NCBI GenBank assembly: GCA_009995225.1
Contig: JAACPW010000010.1
Span: 62,001-126,000 of the forward strand
DNA length: 64,000 bases
Origin: Sphingomonadales bacterium
GTDB lineage: Bacteria; Pseudomonadota; Alphaproteobacteria; Sphingomonadales; Sphingomonadaceae
Direction: 5' to 3'
The notes beneath the pieces were generated by a model. It had not been told where the DNA came from and searched no databases. It worked only from the letters and a program-made list of their open reading frames with translations. Position 1 is the stretch's first letter. Each line of letters opens with the position of its first letter. The translations under genes were made by a program, and so were the position numbers. This document shows positions 49,589 through 59,391 of the stretch, in pieces.

Positions 49589-51121
49589 CTAGCGTTCCTT
49601 GGTGGCCGAGAAAGTTAAATCAGGGTTCTTTTCGACCTGATAGCTCACATCCCACGGGCTCTTGGCCATGAACACATAGTCGCCGTCGCGGTCGCGGGCG
49701 AGGTTGGCGCGGTTGAAGCCCGCGAACTCCTCCAGCGTCTTTTCGTCCCCCTTGATCCAGCGCGCGGTGGCAAAGGGGGAGGGTTCAAGCACGGCCTCCA
49801 CCTTGTATTCCGCCTCCAGCCGGCTGATCAGCACTTCGAGCTGCAACTGGCCGACCACCCCGACGATATGCGCCGAGCCGATGTCAGGGTAGAACACCTG
49901 GATCACGCCCTCTTCAGAAAGATCGTCCAAGGCCTTGCGTAATTGCTTGGTCTTGGTCGGATCGCGCAGCTGGACACGGCGCAGGATTTCCGGGGCGAAG
50001 TTGGGCAGGCCGGTGAAGCGCACCTGATTGCGCTCACTCAGCGTGTCCCCCACCCTCAGCGTGCCGTGGTTGGGGATCCCGATGATGTCGCCCGCTTCGG
50101 CCGTATCGGCCAGCTCGCGGTCCTGCGCAAAGAACAGGATCGGCGAGTGCACCGCAATCGGCTTGCCAAGGCCGCTCGGCGTCAGCTTCATGCCGCGTTT
50201 GAAGGTGCCCGACACCTGCCGCATGAACGCGATGCGGTCGCGGTGGTTGGGGTCCATGTTGGCCTGCACCTTGAAGATGAAGCCGGTGACTTCGTCGCGG
50301 GTCGGCTCGATCTGCTCCTCTCCCGCAGGCTGAGGCCGAGGCGGCGGGGCGTAGCGCGAAATCGCGTCGATCAGTTCGATTACACCGAAGTTCTTGAGCG
50401 CCGAGCCGAAATAGACTGGCGTAAGATCTCCATTGCGGAACGCTTCAAGGTCGAATTCCGGGTATCCGCCGCGTGCCAGTTCGATCTCGTCGGCGAAACG
50501 CTGTGGGATCGCGGCCGTGTCACGTGCGCCGAGGAATTCGCGGCTGGGCCCTTCAGGGCGACTGACGGTTTCGGTCGCGAAGTCGAGAATGCCTTCGAAC
50601 TCCCCGCCCATCCCGATCGGCCACATCTGCGGGCTGACGTCGAGCGCGAGCATGTCCGCCACCTCGTCGAGCGTTTCGAAGGGATCGCGGCCCTCGCGGT
50701 CGACCTTGTTGACAAAGGTGATGATCGGCACTGAGCGCAAGCGGCAAACCTCAAACAGCTTGCGCGTCTGCGGCTCGATGCCCTTGGCGGCGTCGATCAC
50801 CATCACCGCAGAATCCACCGCCGTCAGCGTGCGATAGGTGTCTTCGGAGAAATCCTCGTGCCCTGGCGTGTCGAGCAGGTTGAACACGATCCCGCCACGC
50901 TCGAAAGTCATCACCGAGGAGGTCACCGAAATTCCGCGCTGCTGTTCGATCTTCATCCAGTCCGACCGCGCGCGCCGCGCCTGACCGCGTGCCTTGACCT
51001 CGCCCGCCAGGTGGATCGCCCCGCCTTGCAGCAGCAGCTTTTCGGTGAGCGTGGTTTTCCCGGCGTCAGGGTGCGAGATGATCGCGAAAGTGCGGCGGTT
51101 ACTCTTGGGATTGGCGGTCAT
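49589..51121 (-). CDS. prfC: Peptide chain release factor 3
   Basis: 510 aa from ATG 51121 (upstream codons are out of family). Translational GTPase: P-loop IISHPDAGKTTLTEKLLL, switch QQRGISVTSSVM, G3 DTPGHEDFSEDTYRTL, G4 ITFVNKVDREG. Domains II and III follow with the RF3-specific C-terminal VLEPSPFATARWI. It recycles RF1/RF2 after peptide release. Downstream partner on the same strand is absent. Its start overlaps the stop of the SDR gene. Confidence 0.96.
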   Translation of the reverse strand: MTANPKSNRRTFAIISHPDAGKTTLTEKLLLQGGAIHLAGEVKARGQARRARSDWMKIEQQRGISVTSSVMTFERGGIVFNLLDTPGHEDFSEDTYRTLTAVDSAVMVIDAAKGIEPQTRKLFEVCRLRSVPIITFVNKVDREGRDPFETLDEVADMLALDVSPQMWPIGMGGEFEGILDFATETVSRPEGPSREFLGARDTAAIPQRFADEIELARGGYPEFDLEAFRNGDLTPVYFGSALKNFGVIELIDAISRYAPPPRPQPAGEEQIEPTRDEVTGFIFKVQANMDPNHRDRIAFMRQVSGTFKRGMKLTPSGLGKPIAVHSPILFFAQDRELADTAEAGDIIGIPNHGTLRVGDTLSERNQVRFTGLPNFAPEILRRVQLRDPTKTKQLRKALDDLSEEGVIQVFYPDIGSAHIVGVVGQLQLEVLISRLEAEYKVEAVLEPSPFATARWIKGDEKTLEEFAGFNRANLARDRDGDYVFMAKSPWDVSYQVEKNPDLTFSATKER

Positions 51122-51867
51122 TGCGGGTCGCGTGCGACGCGGAAACCCGCGAAGTCCTGGTTGACCGGCATCAATTCGATCCGGTTGATGTTGAGGTGCG
51201 GCGGCAGGCTGGCGATCCACGTGATCGTATCGGCAATATCCTGGCCGGTCATCGGATGGACGCCGCGATACAGATCATCCGATGCCTGCTGGCTACCGGT
51301 GCGCACCACTGTGAACTCGGTTTCTACCATCCCCGGCTCGATGCTGGTCACCCGCACGCCGGTGCCGTGGAGATCCGCGCGCAAGGCCAGCGTAAAGTGG
51401 TTGGCGAAAGCCTTGGACCCGGCATAGACATTCCCGCCGGGATAGACGTAGCTGCCAGCCACCGAGCCGATGGCGATGATCGCACCCTTGCGTTCGATCA
51501 ACATCGGCAGCAGCTTGCGCGTCAGAACCACCATCGCGGTGATGTTGGTGTCGATCATGGTGCGCCAATCGTCGAGATTGGCGTCTTGCGCGGGCGACAG
51601 GCCTTGCGCCAGCCCTGCGTTATTCACCAGCAGATCGATGTCGCGGAAACCTTCGGGAAGGTCGCCCAGCGCGGCTTCGAGCGCAGCGGTATCGCGCACG
51701 TCGAAGCAGGCCGCGTGGACCTTGTCCGCGCCCAGTTCCGCGACGAGGGAGTCAAGCCGCTCCTGCCGCCGTCCGGTCGCAACGCAGCGCCAGCCGTTCG
51801 CGACCAGCGTGCGCACCGTGGCAAGCCCAATCCCCGCGGTAGCGCCTGTGACAAAAGCCGTTTTCAT
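51118..51867 (-). CDS. SDR family oxidoreductase (YdfG/serine-3-dehydrogenase-like)
   Basis: 249 aa. Classical SDR: TGATAGIGLATVRTLV cofactor loop, NNAGLAQG, catalytic IGSVAGSYVYPGGNVYAGSKAFANHF with YxxxK (YAGSK), and NRIELMPVNQDFAGF near the end, which is the YdfG-like 3-hydroxy-acid signature. Likely oxidises serine or 3-hydroxy acids with NADP. It overlaps pheT by 1 base and prfC by 4, so is co-transcribed with pheST. Confidence 0.88.
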   Translation of the reverse strand: MKTAFVTGATAGIGLATVRTLVANGWRCVATGRRQERLDSLVAELGADKVHAACFDVRDTAALEAALGDLPEGFRDIDLLVNNAGLAQGLSPAQDANLDDWRTMIDTNITAMVVLTRKLLPMLIERKGAIIAIGSVAGSYVYPGGNVYAGSKAFANHFTLALRADLHGTGVRVTSIEPGMVETEFTVVRTGSQQASDDLYRGVHPMTGQDIADTITWIASLPPHLNINRIELMPVNQDFAGFRVARDPQ

Positions 51868-54251
51868 CAGCGCAGCGCCCCTCCCTGCTTGGCAGCCGCC
51901 GCGACGACCTTCTCGGCAATCGCTTTAAGGTCCGCGTCCTTGAAGCTGGCCTCGCCCGGTTGAAGCGTGACCTCCACAGCGATAGACTTATAGCCTTCGG
52001 GCACGCCCTGTCCGGCAAAAACATCGAACACCCGGACACTGGCAATGTTCACCTTGTCTGCGCCTTGCACGGCGCGCACCAGATCGCCAGCCGCCAGGCT
52101 TTCGGGCACAAGGAAGGCAAAGTCGCGTATCACAGCCTGAAGGGCAGGCGGGGCAAAGCCGGGCCGCGCGAAAGCTGCGTTTTTCTTAAGCGGGATTGCG
52201 TCGAGAAACAGTTCAATCGCGGCGACCGGCCCATCGACATCGAAGGCCTTGAGCGACGCGGGATGCACCATGCCGAAGCGCGCCAACACCGTTTTGGGGC
52301 CAAGCCGCAAGGTGGCCGATTGGCCAAGATGAAATTGCGCGCCCGCGTCGCCCATGACCATCAAGTTCGTGACCGGAGCGCCAGCCGCTTCGAGCAGTTG
52401 CAACGCAAGCGCCTTGGCATCGAAAGCGTCAAACGCCTTGGCCTTACCTGCCTGCCAGCCGCGCTGAGTCTTCTCACCTGCCAACACGATCCCGAGCGTC
52501 GGCTTTTCGTCGCTCAGACCATCCGCAGCGCGGAAATATCGCCGCCCGATCTCGAACAGGCGCGAACTGGCCGCACCGCGATCGGCGTTGCGCTTGGCCG
52601 CCATCAGCAGCCCCGGCAGCAACGCGGGACGCATCGCCTTGAGATCCTCGCTGATCGGATTCGCAAGTTCCCAAAGCGGCTGATCGGAGGCATAGTGCTC
52701 GGCAGCCCAGACAGGCAGGAAGCTCCAGGTAATCGCCTCGTTCAACCCGATCGCGGCAGCGGAACGGCGCAAGGACCGTTCAAGCTTCTGTTGCGGCGTC
52801 GCGGTCGGCCGGGCGACCCCTTCGACCCGCGGCAGAGCCACGCTCGCCACGTTGCTGAGGCCATGGATACGCACCACTTCCTCGACGATGTCCGCCGGGC
52901 CTTCGATGTCATGGCGGCGCAGGGGGCAGGTGACCTGCCAGCCTTCATCAATGCTGAAACCAAGGCTCTCGAGGATGCGCCGCTGCTCACCTTCAGCCAC
53001 GTCCACACCGCCCAGGCGCGCGGTCAGGGTCGGGTCGAAACCGATGACCTTCGCTTCTGACGGCGGCGAACCTGCGCGAACGACATCGCCGGGCGTGCCG
53101 CCCGCAAGTTCGACGATCAATCCGGTCAAAAGGTCGAGGCCCTGGTCCAGAAACACCGGATCGACGCCGCGTTCAAATCGCGTGCGCGCATCGGAGGACA
53201 GGCCCAGCTTGCGCCCGGTCGCGCCGATGCGGGCAGGATCGAAATACGCGATTTCGAGCAGCACATCGGTGGTCGCCTCAGTGACCCCGGAATGTGCGCC
53301 GCCCATGATCCCGGCGATGTCGTGCACGCCCGCATCGTCGGCGATCACGACCATCTCGGTATCGAGCGTGTAGGTCTTTTCATTGAGCGCGAGCACCTGC
53401 TCGCCCTCCTTCGCCCGCCGCGCCACCACCGCGCCTTGCAGCTTGGCCAGATCATAGGTGTGCGCCGGTCGCCCGAAGGCTAGCATCAGGTAATTGGTGA
53501 GATCGACCAGCAACGAGATCGGACGCTGACCCGCAGACTTCAGGCGCTGTTGGAGCCAGTCGGGAGAAGCGCCGTTTGTCACGCCTTTCACCACGCGGCC
53601 ATAGAACGCGGGGCAGCCCTGCGGATCATCGGTACGGATTTCAACCGGGCACGCGCCGTTTGCGCTGAAGGCGGGCATAGCGATCGGCTTCACCGTTCCC
53701 AGCCCCTTTGCCGCCAGATCGCGGGCGATGCCGTAAACGCCCATGCAATCGGGGCGGTTGGGCGTCACCGCCACTTCGATGACCGGGCTGGAGCCGTGGT
53801 AATCGGCGAAACTCTTGCCCACCGGAGCGTCAGCGGGCAATTCGATGATCCCGTCATGATCCTCGCCCAGCTCCAGCTCACGGACCGAGCACATCATGCC
53901 ATTGGATTCGACGCCGCGGATCGCGCTCTTTTTCAACACCATGCCATTGGCAGGAACAGTTGCACCGGGCAGGCCGAGCACGCCTTTCATCCCTGCGCGG
54001 GCATTGGGCGCGCCGCAGACGACCTGCAAGGGATCGCCTTCGCCGGTATCGACTGTCAGCACCTGCAGCTTGTCAGCATCGGGATGGCGCGCGGCGGTCA
54101 GCACGTGAGCTACACGGAAGCCCGCCAGCTTGTCGGACGGGTCTTCGACGCCCTCGACTTCAAGCCCGATGGCGTTAAGCGCATCGCAGATTTCATTGAC
54201 GGTGGCGGTGGTCTCAAGGTGGTCCTTGAGCCAGGTCAGCGAAAACTTCAT
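51867..54251 (-). CDS. pheT: Phenylalanyl-tRNA synthetase beta subunit
   Basis: 794 aa, normal size. Domains seen in order: N-terminal core with VLTAARHPDADKLQVLTVDTGEGDPLQVVCGAPNAR (tRNA-binding OB), MCSVRELELGEDHDGI, a B3/B4 editing region with YLMLAFGRPAHTYDLAKL, B5 region with LGLSSDARTRFERGVDP, and the C-terminal FDX-ACB domain ending AVEVTLQPGEASFKDADLKAIAEKVV. Overlap of 4 bases with pheS, as usual. Confidence 0.97.
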   Translation of the reverse strand: MKFSLTWLKDHLETTATVNEICDALNAIGLEVEGVEDPSDKLAGFRVAHVLTAARHPDADKLQVLTVDTGEGDPLQVVCGAPNARAGMKGVLGLPGATVPANGMVLKKSAIRGVESNGMMCSVRELELGEDHDGIIELPADAPVGKSFADYHGSSPVIEVAVTPNRPDCMGVYGIARDLAAKGLGTVKPIAMPAFSANGACPVEIRTDDPQGCPAFYGRVVKGVTNGASPDWLQQRLKSAGQRPISLLVDLTNYLMLAFGRPAHTYDLAKLQGAVVARRAKEGEQVLALNEKTYTLDTEMVVIADDAGVHDIAGIMGGAHSGVTEATTDVLLEIAYFDPARIGATGRKLGLSSDARTRFERGVDPVFLDQGLDLLTGLIVELAGGTPGDVVRAGSPPSEAKVIGFDPTLTARLGGVDVAEGEQRRILESLGFSIDEGWQVTCPLRRHDIEGPADIVEEVVRIHGLSNVASVALPRVEGVARPTATPQQKLERSLRRSAAAIGLNEAITWSFLPVWAAEHYASDQPLWELANPISEDLKAMRPALLPGLLMAAKRNADRGAASSRLFEIGRRYFRAADGLSDEKPTLGIVLAGEKTQRGWQAGKAKAFDAFDAKALALQLLEAAGAPVTNLMVMGDAGAQFHLGQSATLRLGPKTVLARFGMVHPASLKAFDVDGPVAAIELFLDAIPLKKNAAFARPGFAPPALQAVIRDFAFLVPESLAAGDLVRAVQGADKVNIASVRVFDVFAGQGVPEGYKSIAVEVTLQPGEASFKDADLKAIAEKVVAAAAKQGGALR

Positions 54252-55348
54252 GCGCGCGCTCCCACGCCGGCGGACAAGGTCGGCTGATCGAATGGCGAGA
54301 AGCCGTAATGCGCCAGCCAGCGGCCATCACCGTCGAAGAACGCGCGCAGATCGTTCATCCCGTATTTGAGCATGGCAATCCGGTCGATCCCGAGGCCGAA
54401 GGCAAAGCCTTGATATTCCGCCGGATCGACCCCTGCGAATTCGAGCACCCGCACATTCACCATGCCGCTGCCGCCGATTTCCATCCATGCATGGCCCGGC
54501 GCATCGCCGTGCCCGCCGACGATCCTGCGGCCGCCTTCGGTGGAATAGCCGACATCGACCTCGACGCTCGGCTCGGTGAACGGGAAATAGCTGGGGCGCA
54601 GCCGCAAAACGATATCCTCACGCTCGAAGAAGGCCTTGAAGAAGGTCTCCAGCGTCCACTTGAGATGGCCGAGGTGGATATCCCTGTCGATGACGAGGCC
54701 TTCGACCTGATGAAACATCGGCGTGTGGGTGGCGTCACTGTCCGAGCGATAGACCCGGCCCGGCGCGATCAGGCGGAGGGGCGCGCCTTGCGCCAGCATC
54801 GAACGGATCTGAACAGGCGAGGTGTGCGTACGCAGCAGCACATCCTTTCCGTCGCCCGTCTTGTCCGGGAAGTAGAACGTGTCGTGCATCGCCCGCGCGG
54901 GGTGCGTCTCGTCCATGTTGAGCGCGGTGAAATTGTGCCAGTCGTCCTCGATTTCCGGTCCAGTCGCGACGGCAAAGCCGAGGTCGGCGAAGATTTCGGC
55001 AAGTTCGTCCATCACCTGCGAAACCGGATGCACAGAACCCTTGTGCGCCGCCTGCGCGGGCAGCGTCAGGTCGATCGCCTCGCGCGCCAGCTGCGCTTCC
55101 AGTTCGGCGGCTTCCAGCGCAGCCTTCTTCGCCTCCAATGCGCCAGCAACACTCGCCCGGGCAGACTGAATCGCGGGCGCGGCGGCAGTACGCTCCTCTG
55201 GGGTCATGCCTCCGAGGGTCTTCAGGGCAAGGCTCACCCACCCCTTCTTGCCGAGCGTTTCAAGCCGCTGCGCTTCAAGCATATCGAGGCTGTCTGCTGC
55301 CGCGATCGCGAGCAACGCTGCCTCAGTCTGGGATGTGATGTCGGTCAT
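54248..55348 (-). CDS. pheS: Phenylalanyl-tRNA synthetase alpha subunit
   Basis: 366 aa from ATG 55348. Coiled-coil N-terminus, then class II catalytic motifs: MDELAEIFADLGFAVATGPEIEDDWHNF, HPARAMHDTFYF (motif 2 entry), RTHTSPVQIRSML, GRVYRSDSDATHTPMFHQVEGLVID, and FGLGIDRIAMLKYG (motif 3). pheT follows. The gap to the rpmI-rplT unit upstream holds a bidirectional terminator. Confidence 0.97.
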   Translation of the reverse strand: MTDITSQTEAALLAIAAADSLDMLEAQRLETLGKKGWVSLALKTLGGMTPEERTAAAPAIQSARASVAGALEAKKAALEAAELEAQLAREAIDLTLPAQAAHKGSVHPVSQVMDELAEIFADLGFAVATGPEIEDDWHNFTALNMDETHPARAMHDTFYFPDKTGDGKDVLLRTHTSPVQIRSMLAQGAPLRLIAPGRVYRSDSDATHTPMFHQVEGLVIDRDIHLGHLKWTLETFFKAFFEREDIVLRLRPSYFPFTEPSVEVDVGYSTEGGRRIVGGHGDAPGHAWMEIGGSGMVNVRVLEFAGVDPAEYQGFAFGLGIDRIAMLKYGMNDLRAFFDGDGRWLAHYGFSPFDQPTLSAGVGARA

Positions 55349-55484
55349 GGCCTCGGGTGGTCTGCTCAGGGATACGTGCCGCTGCGCGCTAGCGACAAAT
55401 GATCGGTTTTGCAAAGCAGCTGTCCGGTCATGTCACCCCGTGCATAATTCGTCGCGCCAGATCCGCCAAGCGCGCGACAACCGG

Positions 55485-55535
55485 CAAAACAAAAAAGGGG
55501 CAGGTTCCTTCGCAGGAACCTACCCCTTTTTTGTT
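55485..55535 (-). terminator. Terminator of rpmI-rplT, bidirectional
   Basis: GGGGCAGGTTCC (55497-55508) pairs with GGAACCTACCCC (55515-55526), one mismatch, with A-run before and T-run after. In the minus direction it ends rplT; it is symmetrical, so it would also stop plus transcripts. Confidence 0.85.
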
Positions 55536-55559
55536 GTCCGGGCCGAAGCCGCGAATGCC

Positions 55560-55919
55560 TTATGCCGGCAGAGCGGCCTTAGCTTGCGCGATCACGGCCT
55601 TGAAGGCGCCGCCCTCGTTCATGGCGAGATCGGCCATCGCCTTACGGTCGAGTTCGATGCCGGCCAGCTTGATGCCGTGCATGAACTGTGAATAGGTCAG
55701 GCCTTCCATGCGGACGGCCGCATTGATGCGCTGGATCCAGAGACCGCGGAAGGTCCGCTTCTTGATCTTGCGGTCGCGGTACGCGTACTGGCCAGCCTTT
55801 TCGACCGCCTGACGTGCGACGCGGATGGTATTCTTGCGGCGGCCGCGATAGCCCTTGGCCTGTTCGAGTAACCGCTTGTGTTTGGTGCGGGTGGTGACAC
55901 CGCGTTTGATGCGAGGCAT
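55560..55919 (-). CDS. rplT: 50S ribosomal protein L20
   Basis: 119 aa, a basic N-terminal extension ([50 protein letters not shown]) and globular C-terminal domain ([35 protein letters not shown]). L20 binds 23S rRNA early in 50S assembly. It lies 47 bases after rpmI. infC is not in the window. Confidence 0.98.
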   Translation of the reverse strand: MPRIKRGVTTRTKHKRLLEQAKGYRGRRKNTIRVARQAVEKAGQYAYRDRKIKKRTFRGLWIQRINAAVRMEGLTYSQFMHGIKLAGIELDRKAMADLAMNEGGAFKAVIAQAKAALPA

Positions 55920-55966
55920 TTCAGTATATCCTTATTTTAAGACGGCGAGGCGCAAGGCCCTGCGCA

Positions 55967-56170
55967 TCAATCCAGCCCGTAGGGCGCCCATTTCTTGATC
56001 GTCGGCGTATCGTGCGACGACAGAACCGAGGTGCCGCGGTTGGTGCGGATATACTTCGCATTGTGGCTCATCAAACGGTGACGCTTGCCAGCGACGCCGT
56101 GCTTGACCTTGCCGGTGGCGGTGAACTTGAAGCGTTTCTTCACACCGCTCTTGGTCTTCAGCTTGGGCAT
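55967..56170 (-). CDS. rpmI: 50S ribosomal protein L35
   Basis: 67 aa from ATG 56170. MPKLKTKSGVKKRFKFTATG and SHNAKYIRTNRGTSVLSSHDTPTIKKWAPYG are classic L35. GAGATG sits upstream as ribosome site. Upstream 56171-56344 is a divergent gap to a symporter gene and must contain both promoters; no infC appears. Confidence 0.97.
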   Translation of the reverse strand: MPKLKTKSGVKKRFKFTATGKVKHGVAGKRHRLMSHNAKYIRTNRGTSVLSSHDTPTIKKWAPYGLD

Positions 56171-56344
56171 TTTCATCTCCTGATTGAGACACGTCGGAAC
56201 CGGCCCTGGCAGCCCTTGTCGCCAGGCAGGCTGATTGATTCGTGTCAGTGAAGTGCGCGCGGTGAAATGGGCCATGCCATTCACGCTGGCTGATATCATG
56301 CCACATTGACCACTTTCAAATCGAACCTCGGGCCAATTGATGTC

Positions 56345-57616
56345 ATGATGCGTTATATGAAAAGAATTGCAGCAACCTGGTTCGGCCTCCCTCTGTGGCA
56401 GCGTATTCTGGGCGCGCTTTTCCTGGGCGCGCTTGCCGGCTGGCTGATGGGCCCGGCGGCGGCGCAGCTCCAGTGGATCGGGGACCTGTTCATTCGCCTG
56501 ATCCGTATGCTGATCGTGCCGCTGGTGTTCGTGACGCTGGTTTCTGGGGTTGCATCAATGGCGGCTCCGGCGAAGCTGGGCGCGATCGGGCTGAGATCGA
56601 TGGCGCTTTATATGGCGACCACTTTTGTTGCGATTCTGTTTGGGCTGGCAGGTGCGCTGATCCTGCAGCCCGGACGCGGCGTCACGCTGGACGAAGTATC
56701 ATCGTCGGATGTCCTCGCTGCTCCTGTGCCGCTGGATGAACGCCTGATGGCGATCGTGCCCGAGAATGTCTTTGCCGCATTTGCCTCGGGCGATATCCTC
56801 GCGATCATTTTCTTCGGCGTCCTGTTGGGCGCAGGGCTGCTGATGGCGGGCGAAACGGCAAAGCCGCTCACCCGGCTGTTCACCGCAGGGTCGGCCGTGA
56901 TGCTCAAGGTCACGCATATCGTCATGGAAACTGCGCCCATCGGCGTGTTTGCGCTGGTCGCATCGGTCATGGGGAGCGAAGGCGTTTCGGCGTTTGTTTC
57001 GGTCTTTTCGCTGGTCCTGGTGATCTATCTGGGCGGCGCTGCGCATATGATTCTGGTCCATGGTGGGATGGTGCGGTTGTTCGCAGACCGCTCGCCGCTG
57101 GCGTTTTTCTCGATTGCGCGCGCGCCGCAGCTCCTGGCATTCTCGACCAGTTCAAGCGCGGCTACCCTGCCGGTAACACTCACCGCCGCCGAGGAGGGTA
57201 TGCATATCCGCCCGGCGGTTGCATCCTCCGTGATCCCCCTGGGCGCAACGATCAATATGGATGGCACCGCGCTCTACGTGGCGGCGGTGGCAGTCTTTGC
57301 CGCACAGATTTTCGGCGTGACGCTCAGCATCGGTGATTACGCCACGATCGCGCTGACCACCGTGCTGGTTTCTATCGGGACCGCATCGGTGCCTTCAGCA
57401 TCGTTGTTTCTGATGGCAGCCGTGCTGGACGTGATCGGTATCACGCCCGATCAAACTGCGCTCGTCATCGGCTTTCTGCTGCCGTTTGATCGCATTCTCG
57501 ACATGTGGCGCACAGTGATCAATGTCACAGGCGATCTTGCCGTGGCGACCAGTGTTGCAGCAATGGAGGGGGAATTGGGCGAAGGGCCGTTGGCACCCGC
57601 TGTGCAGCAGGGGTAA
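56345..57616 (+). CDS. Dicarboxylate/amino acid:cation symporter (DAACS/GltP-type)
   Basis: 423 aa from ATG 56345 (ATG 56357 also possible). Family signatures: LIRMLIVPLVFVTLVSGVASM, the serine-rich loop FSTSSSAATLPVTL, PLGATINMDGTALYVAAVAVFAAQIF, and LMAAVLDVIGITPDQTALVIGFLLPFDRILDMWRTVINVTGD. Sodium- or proton-coupled uptake of glutamate or C4-dicarboxylates; substrate not decided by sequence. Monocistronic. Confidence 0.92.
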   Translation: MMRYMKRIAATWFGLPLWQRILGALFLGALAGWLMGPAAAQLQWIGDLFIRLIRMLIVPLVFVTLVSGVASMAAPAKLGAIGLRSMALYMATTFVAILFGLAGALILQPGRGVTLDEVSSSDVLAAPVPLDERLMAIVPENVFAAFASGDILAIIFFGVLLGAGLLMAGETAKPLTRLFTAGSAVMLKVTHIVMETAPIGVFALVASVMGSEGVSAFVSVFSLVLVIYLGGAAHMILVHGGMVRLFADRSPLAFFSIARAPQLLAFSTSSSAATLPVTLTAAEEGMHIRPAVASSVIPLGATINMDGTALYVAAVAVFAAQIFGVTLSIGDYATIALTTVLVSIGTASVPSASLFLMAAVLDVIGITPDQTALVIGFLLPFDRILDMWRTVINVTGDLAVATSVAAMEGELGEGPLAPAVQQG

Positions 57617-57685
57617 AGCCGCGAGGCCACCGGTCAGCCCGGCTGCTCCCCAGGACTGACCTCCCGGCAGGCGCTGGCGTCGCCG

Positions 57686-58243
57686 TCAGGATGCCTTGCG
57701 CCGTGCTGGCAGCATGCGCGTCAAGGTGTTATCCTTGTAGAAATAATGGTGCAGCAAAGCCGCAGCGGCGTGGATTGCGATCAGATAGTATCCGATGGTG
57801 CCGATGGTTTCGTGAATCTCCTTCACCTGGCCTGCCAGGGATTTGTCAGCGCCTGTCAACGCGAACAGCTCCAGCCCGAAAAACGGGATCGACTTCCCCT
57901 CGGCACTCAAAATGGTCCAGCCCAGCAACGGCATAGCCAGCATGAAGCCATAAAGCGCAAGATGCACGCTCTTCGATGCAAGCATCTGCCAGGCTGGGGG
58001 CTGCGGGGAAATTGGTGGTTTTGCGGTCAGAAACCTTGCGCCGATCCGGACAAGGACCAGCAACAGGACTGCGAGGCCCAGCATGAAGTGCCAGGTTTTC
58101 AAACCTTCCCGCATATCACTCCCACGTTCAAAATTCTCACGCAGCAAAATGCACGCGTAACCGCCTGCGATCAGAAGAAACATGGCCCAGTGAAGGGCAA
58201 TGGAAATGGGCGCGTAATGCTGCCCCTTGACGGTGTCAGTCAT
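57686..58243 (-). CDS. Cytochrome b561-type protein
   Basis: 185 aa from ATG 58243, four membrane spans. ISIALHWAMFLLIAGGYACILLREN, KTWHFMLGLAVLLLVLVRIGAR, VHLALYGFMLAMPLLGW and IGYYLIAIHAAAALLHHYFYKD carry the heme-ligating histidines. Prokaryotic b561 transfers electrons between quinol and superoxide or periplasmic partners. 26 bases beyond the VIT-family stop on the same strand. Confidence 0.88.
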   Translation of the reverse strand: MTDTVKGQHYAPISIALHWAMFLLIAGGYACILLRENFERGSDMREGLKTWHFMLGLAVLLLVLVRIGARFLTAKPPISPQPPAWQMLASKSVHLALYGFMLAMPLLGWTILSAEGKSIPFFGLELFALTGADKSLAGQVKEIHETIGTIGYYLIAIHAAAALLHHYFYKDNTLTRMLPARRKAS

Positions 58244-58269
58244 ACCGTATCCTCTTGCAAAAACGCCCA

Positions 58270-58974
58270 TCAAACACTCACGCCGAACAGCCAGCCGATC
58301 GCGGCGGTAATGGCCATGGCAAAGATGCCCCAACCCACCACACGCGACACCGCTGGCACCATCGGCGCAGCGCCCGCACGCGCGCCGAGTGCGCCGAGAA
58401 TGGCCAAGGCCGCGACCGAGACGATCAGGACCGCCAGAATGATCACTGACGCCGGCGCAAGATAGGCCGCCGCCACGGGAATTGCGGCCGCCACGCTGAA
58501 GGTAGCGCCCGATGCCAGTGCGGCTTGCAACGGCCGGGCCGCGAAATGATCGGACAGCCCCAATTCGTCGCGGACATGGGCTGCGAGCGGATCGAGCGCG
58601 GAAAGCTCATGGGCAACGATGGCTGCTGTCTCGGCGCTTAGACCCCGCGCCTGATACAGTGCGGCCAGTTCTTCAAGCTCGTGCTCCGGCGTGTCGGCCA
58701 ACGCCTGCTTTTCGCGCCGGATATCGGCCTGTTCGGAATCGCGTTGCGAGGACACCGAAATATATTCGCCTGCCGCCATCGACATCGCGCCGGCCACCAA
58801 ACCAGCAACTCCGGCAACAAGGATAGCCTGCGCATCGGGCGTGGCTGCGGCCACCCCCAGAATCAGCGAGGAAACGGACACGATCCCGTCATTGGCCCCC
58901 AGAACGGCCGCGCGCAGCCAACCGGTGCGGTGGACATAATGCGGATCGTCAGGGTGTGCGCTTTCAGGATCCAT
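58270..58974 (-). CDS. VIT/CCC1-family transporter (Fe/Mn)
   Basis: 234 aa with five spans: HRTGWLRAAVLGANDGIVSVSSLILGVAAA (TM1 and conserved GANDGI), MSMAAGEYISVSSQRDSEQADI, ELGLS, and C-terminal AAIPVAAAYLAPASVIILAVLIV plus GWGIFAMAITAAIGWLFGV. The family moves iron or manganese ions across membranes (vacuolar in yeast, plasma membrane in bacteria). Direction is probably efflux or storage, inferred. Confidence 0.88.
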   Translation of the reverse strand: MDPESAHPDDPHYVHRTGWLRAAVLGANDGIVSVSSLILGVAAATPDAQAILVAGVAGLVAGAMSMAAGEYISVSSQRDSEQADIRREKQALADTPEHELEELAALYQARGLSAETAAIVAHELSALDPLAAHVRDELGLSDHFAARPLQAALASGATFSVAAAIPVAAAYLAPASVIILAVLIVSVAALAILGALGARAGAAPMVPAVSRVVGWGIFAMAITAAIGWLFGVSV

Positions 58975-59067
58975 GACAGCGTTTTTCCTTTATCGCCAAA
59001 CGGCGAGACAGCACGCGCGCCTTGCTGCAACGCGCCGACGCGACCCAGCGCCGTTTTACGGACGCGG

Positions 59068-59391
59068 TCAATCCTTAAGCCGCAGGTCGAGCGCATAGAT
59101 CCGCAGCTTAGCTATGGCGCGCAGCGCCGCTGTTCGGGCCCCGGTCACGTCGGCTTCGGTTGTTTGGGCGACATCAAACCGGGCAAGCTGTTCTTGCGCC
59201 AGTGCAGCCGATGCGCCTGCGCTGGCCTCATTGACAAGCGCCCGGCGATGCCCGCCGCCCCGCGGCAAGCTGACCACCCCGCCGGCGCCGCGTTCAAGCC
59301 CGCCAAAAGCGGAGAACAGGCGCAGCCCGATGGTCGGATCCGCCAGCAGCAGGGCGGTTTCGTGCTTGGCCGGGCAACCGGATCGGGTGGC
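59068..59391 (-). pseudogene. Remnant of a CzcC/TolC-type outer-membrane efflux protein (C-terminal end)
   Basis: An open frame of about 107 codons ending in a normal stop but with no start and an upstream stop at 59392-59394. Its LLLADPTIGLRLFSAFGGLERGAGGVVSLPRGGGHRRALV and following Ala/Glu-rich helix resemble the last repeat of TolC-family proteins of heavy-metal RND efflux systems (CzcC). The inner-membrane and membrane-fusion partner genes are not present. Interpreted as a decayed remnant after loss of a metal-resistance island. Confidence 0.6.
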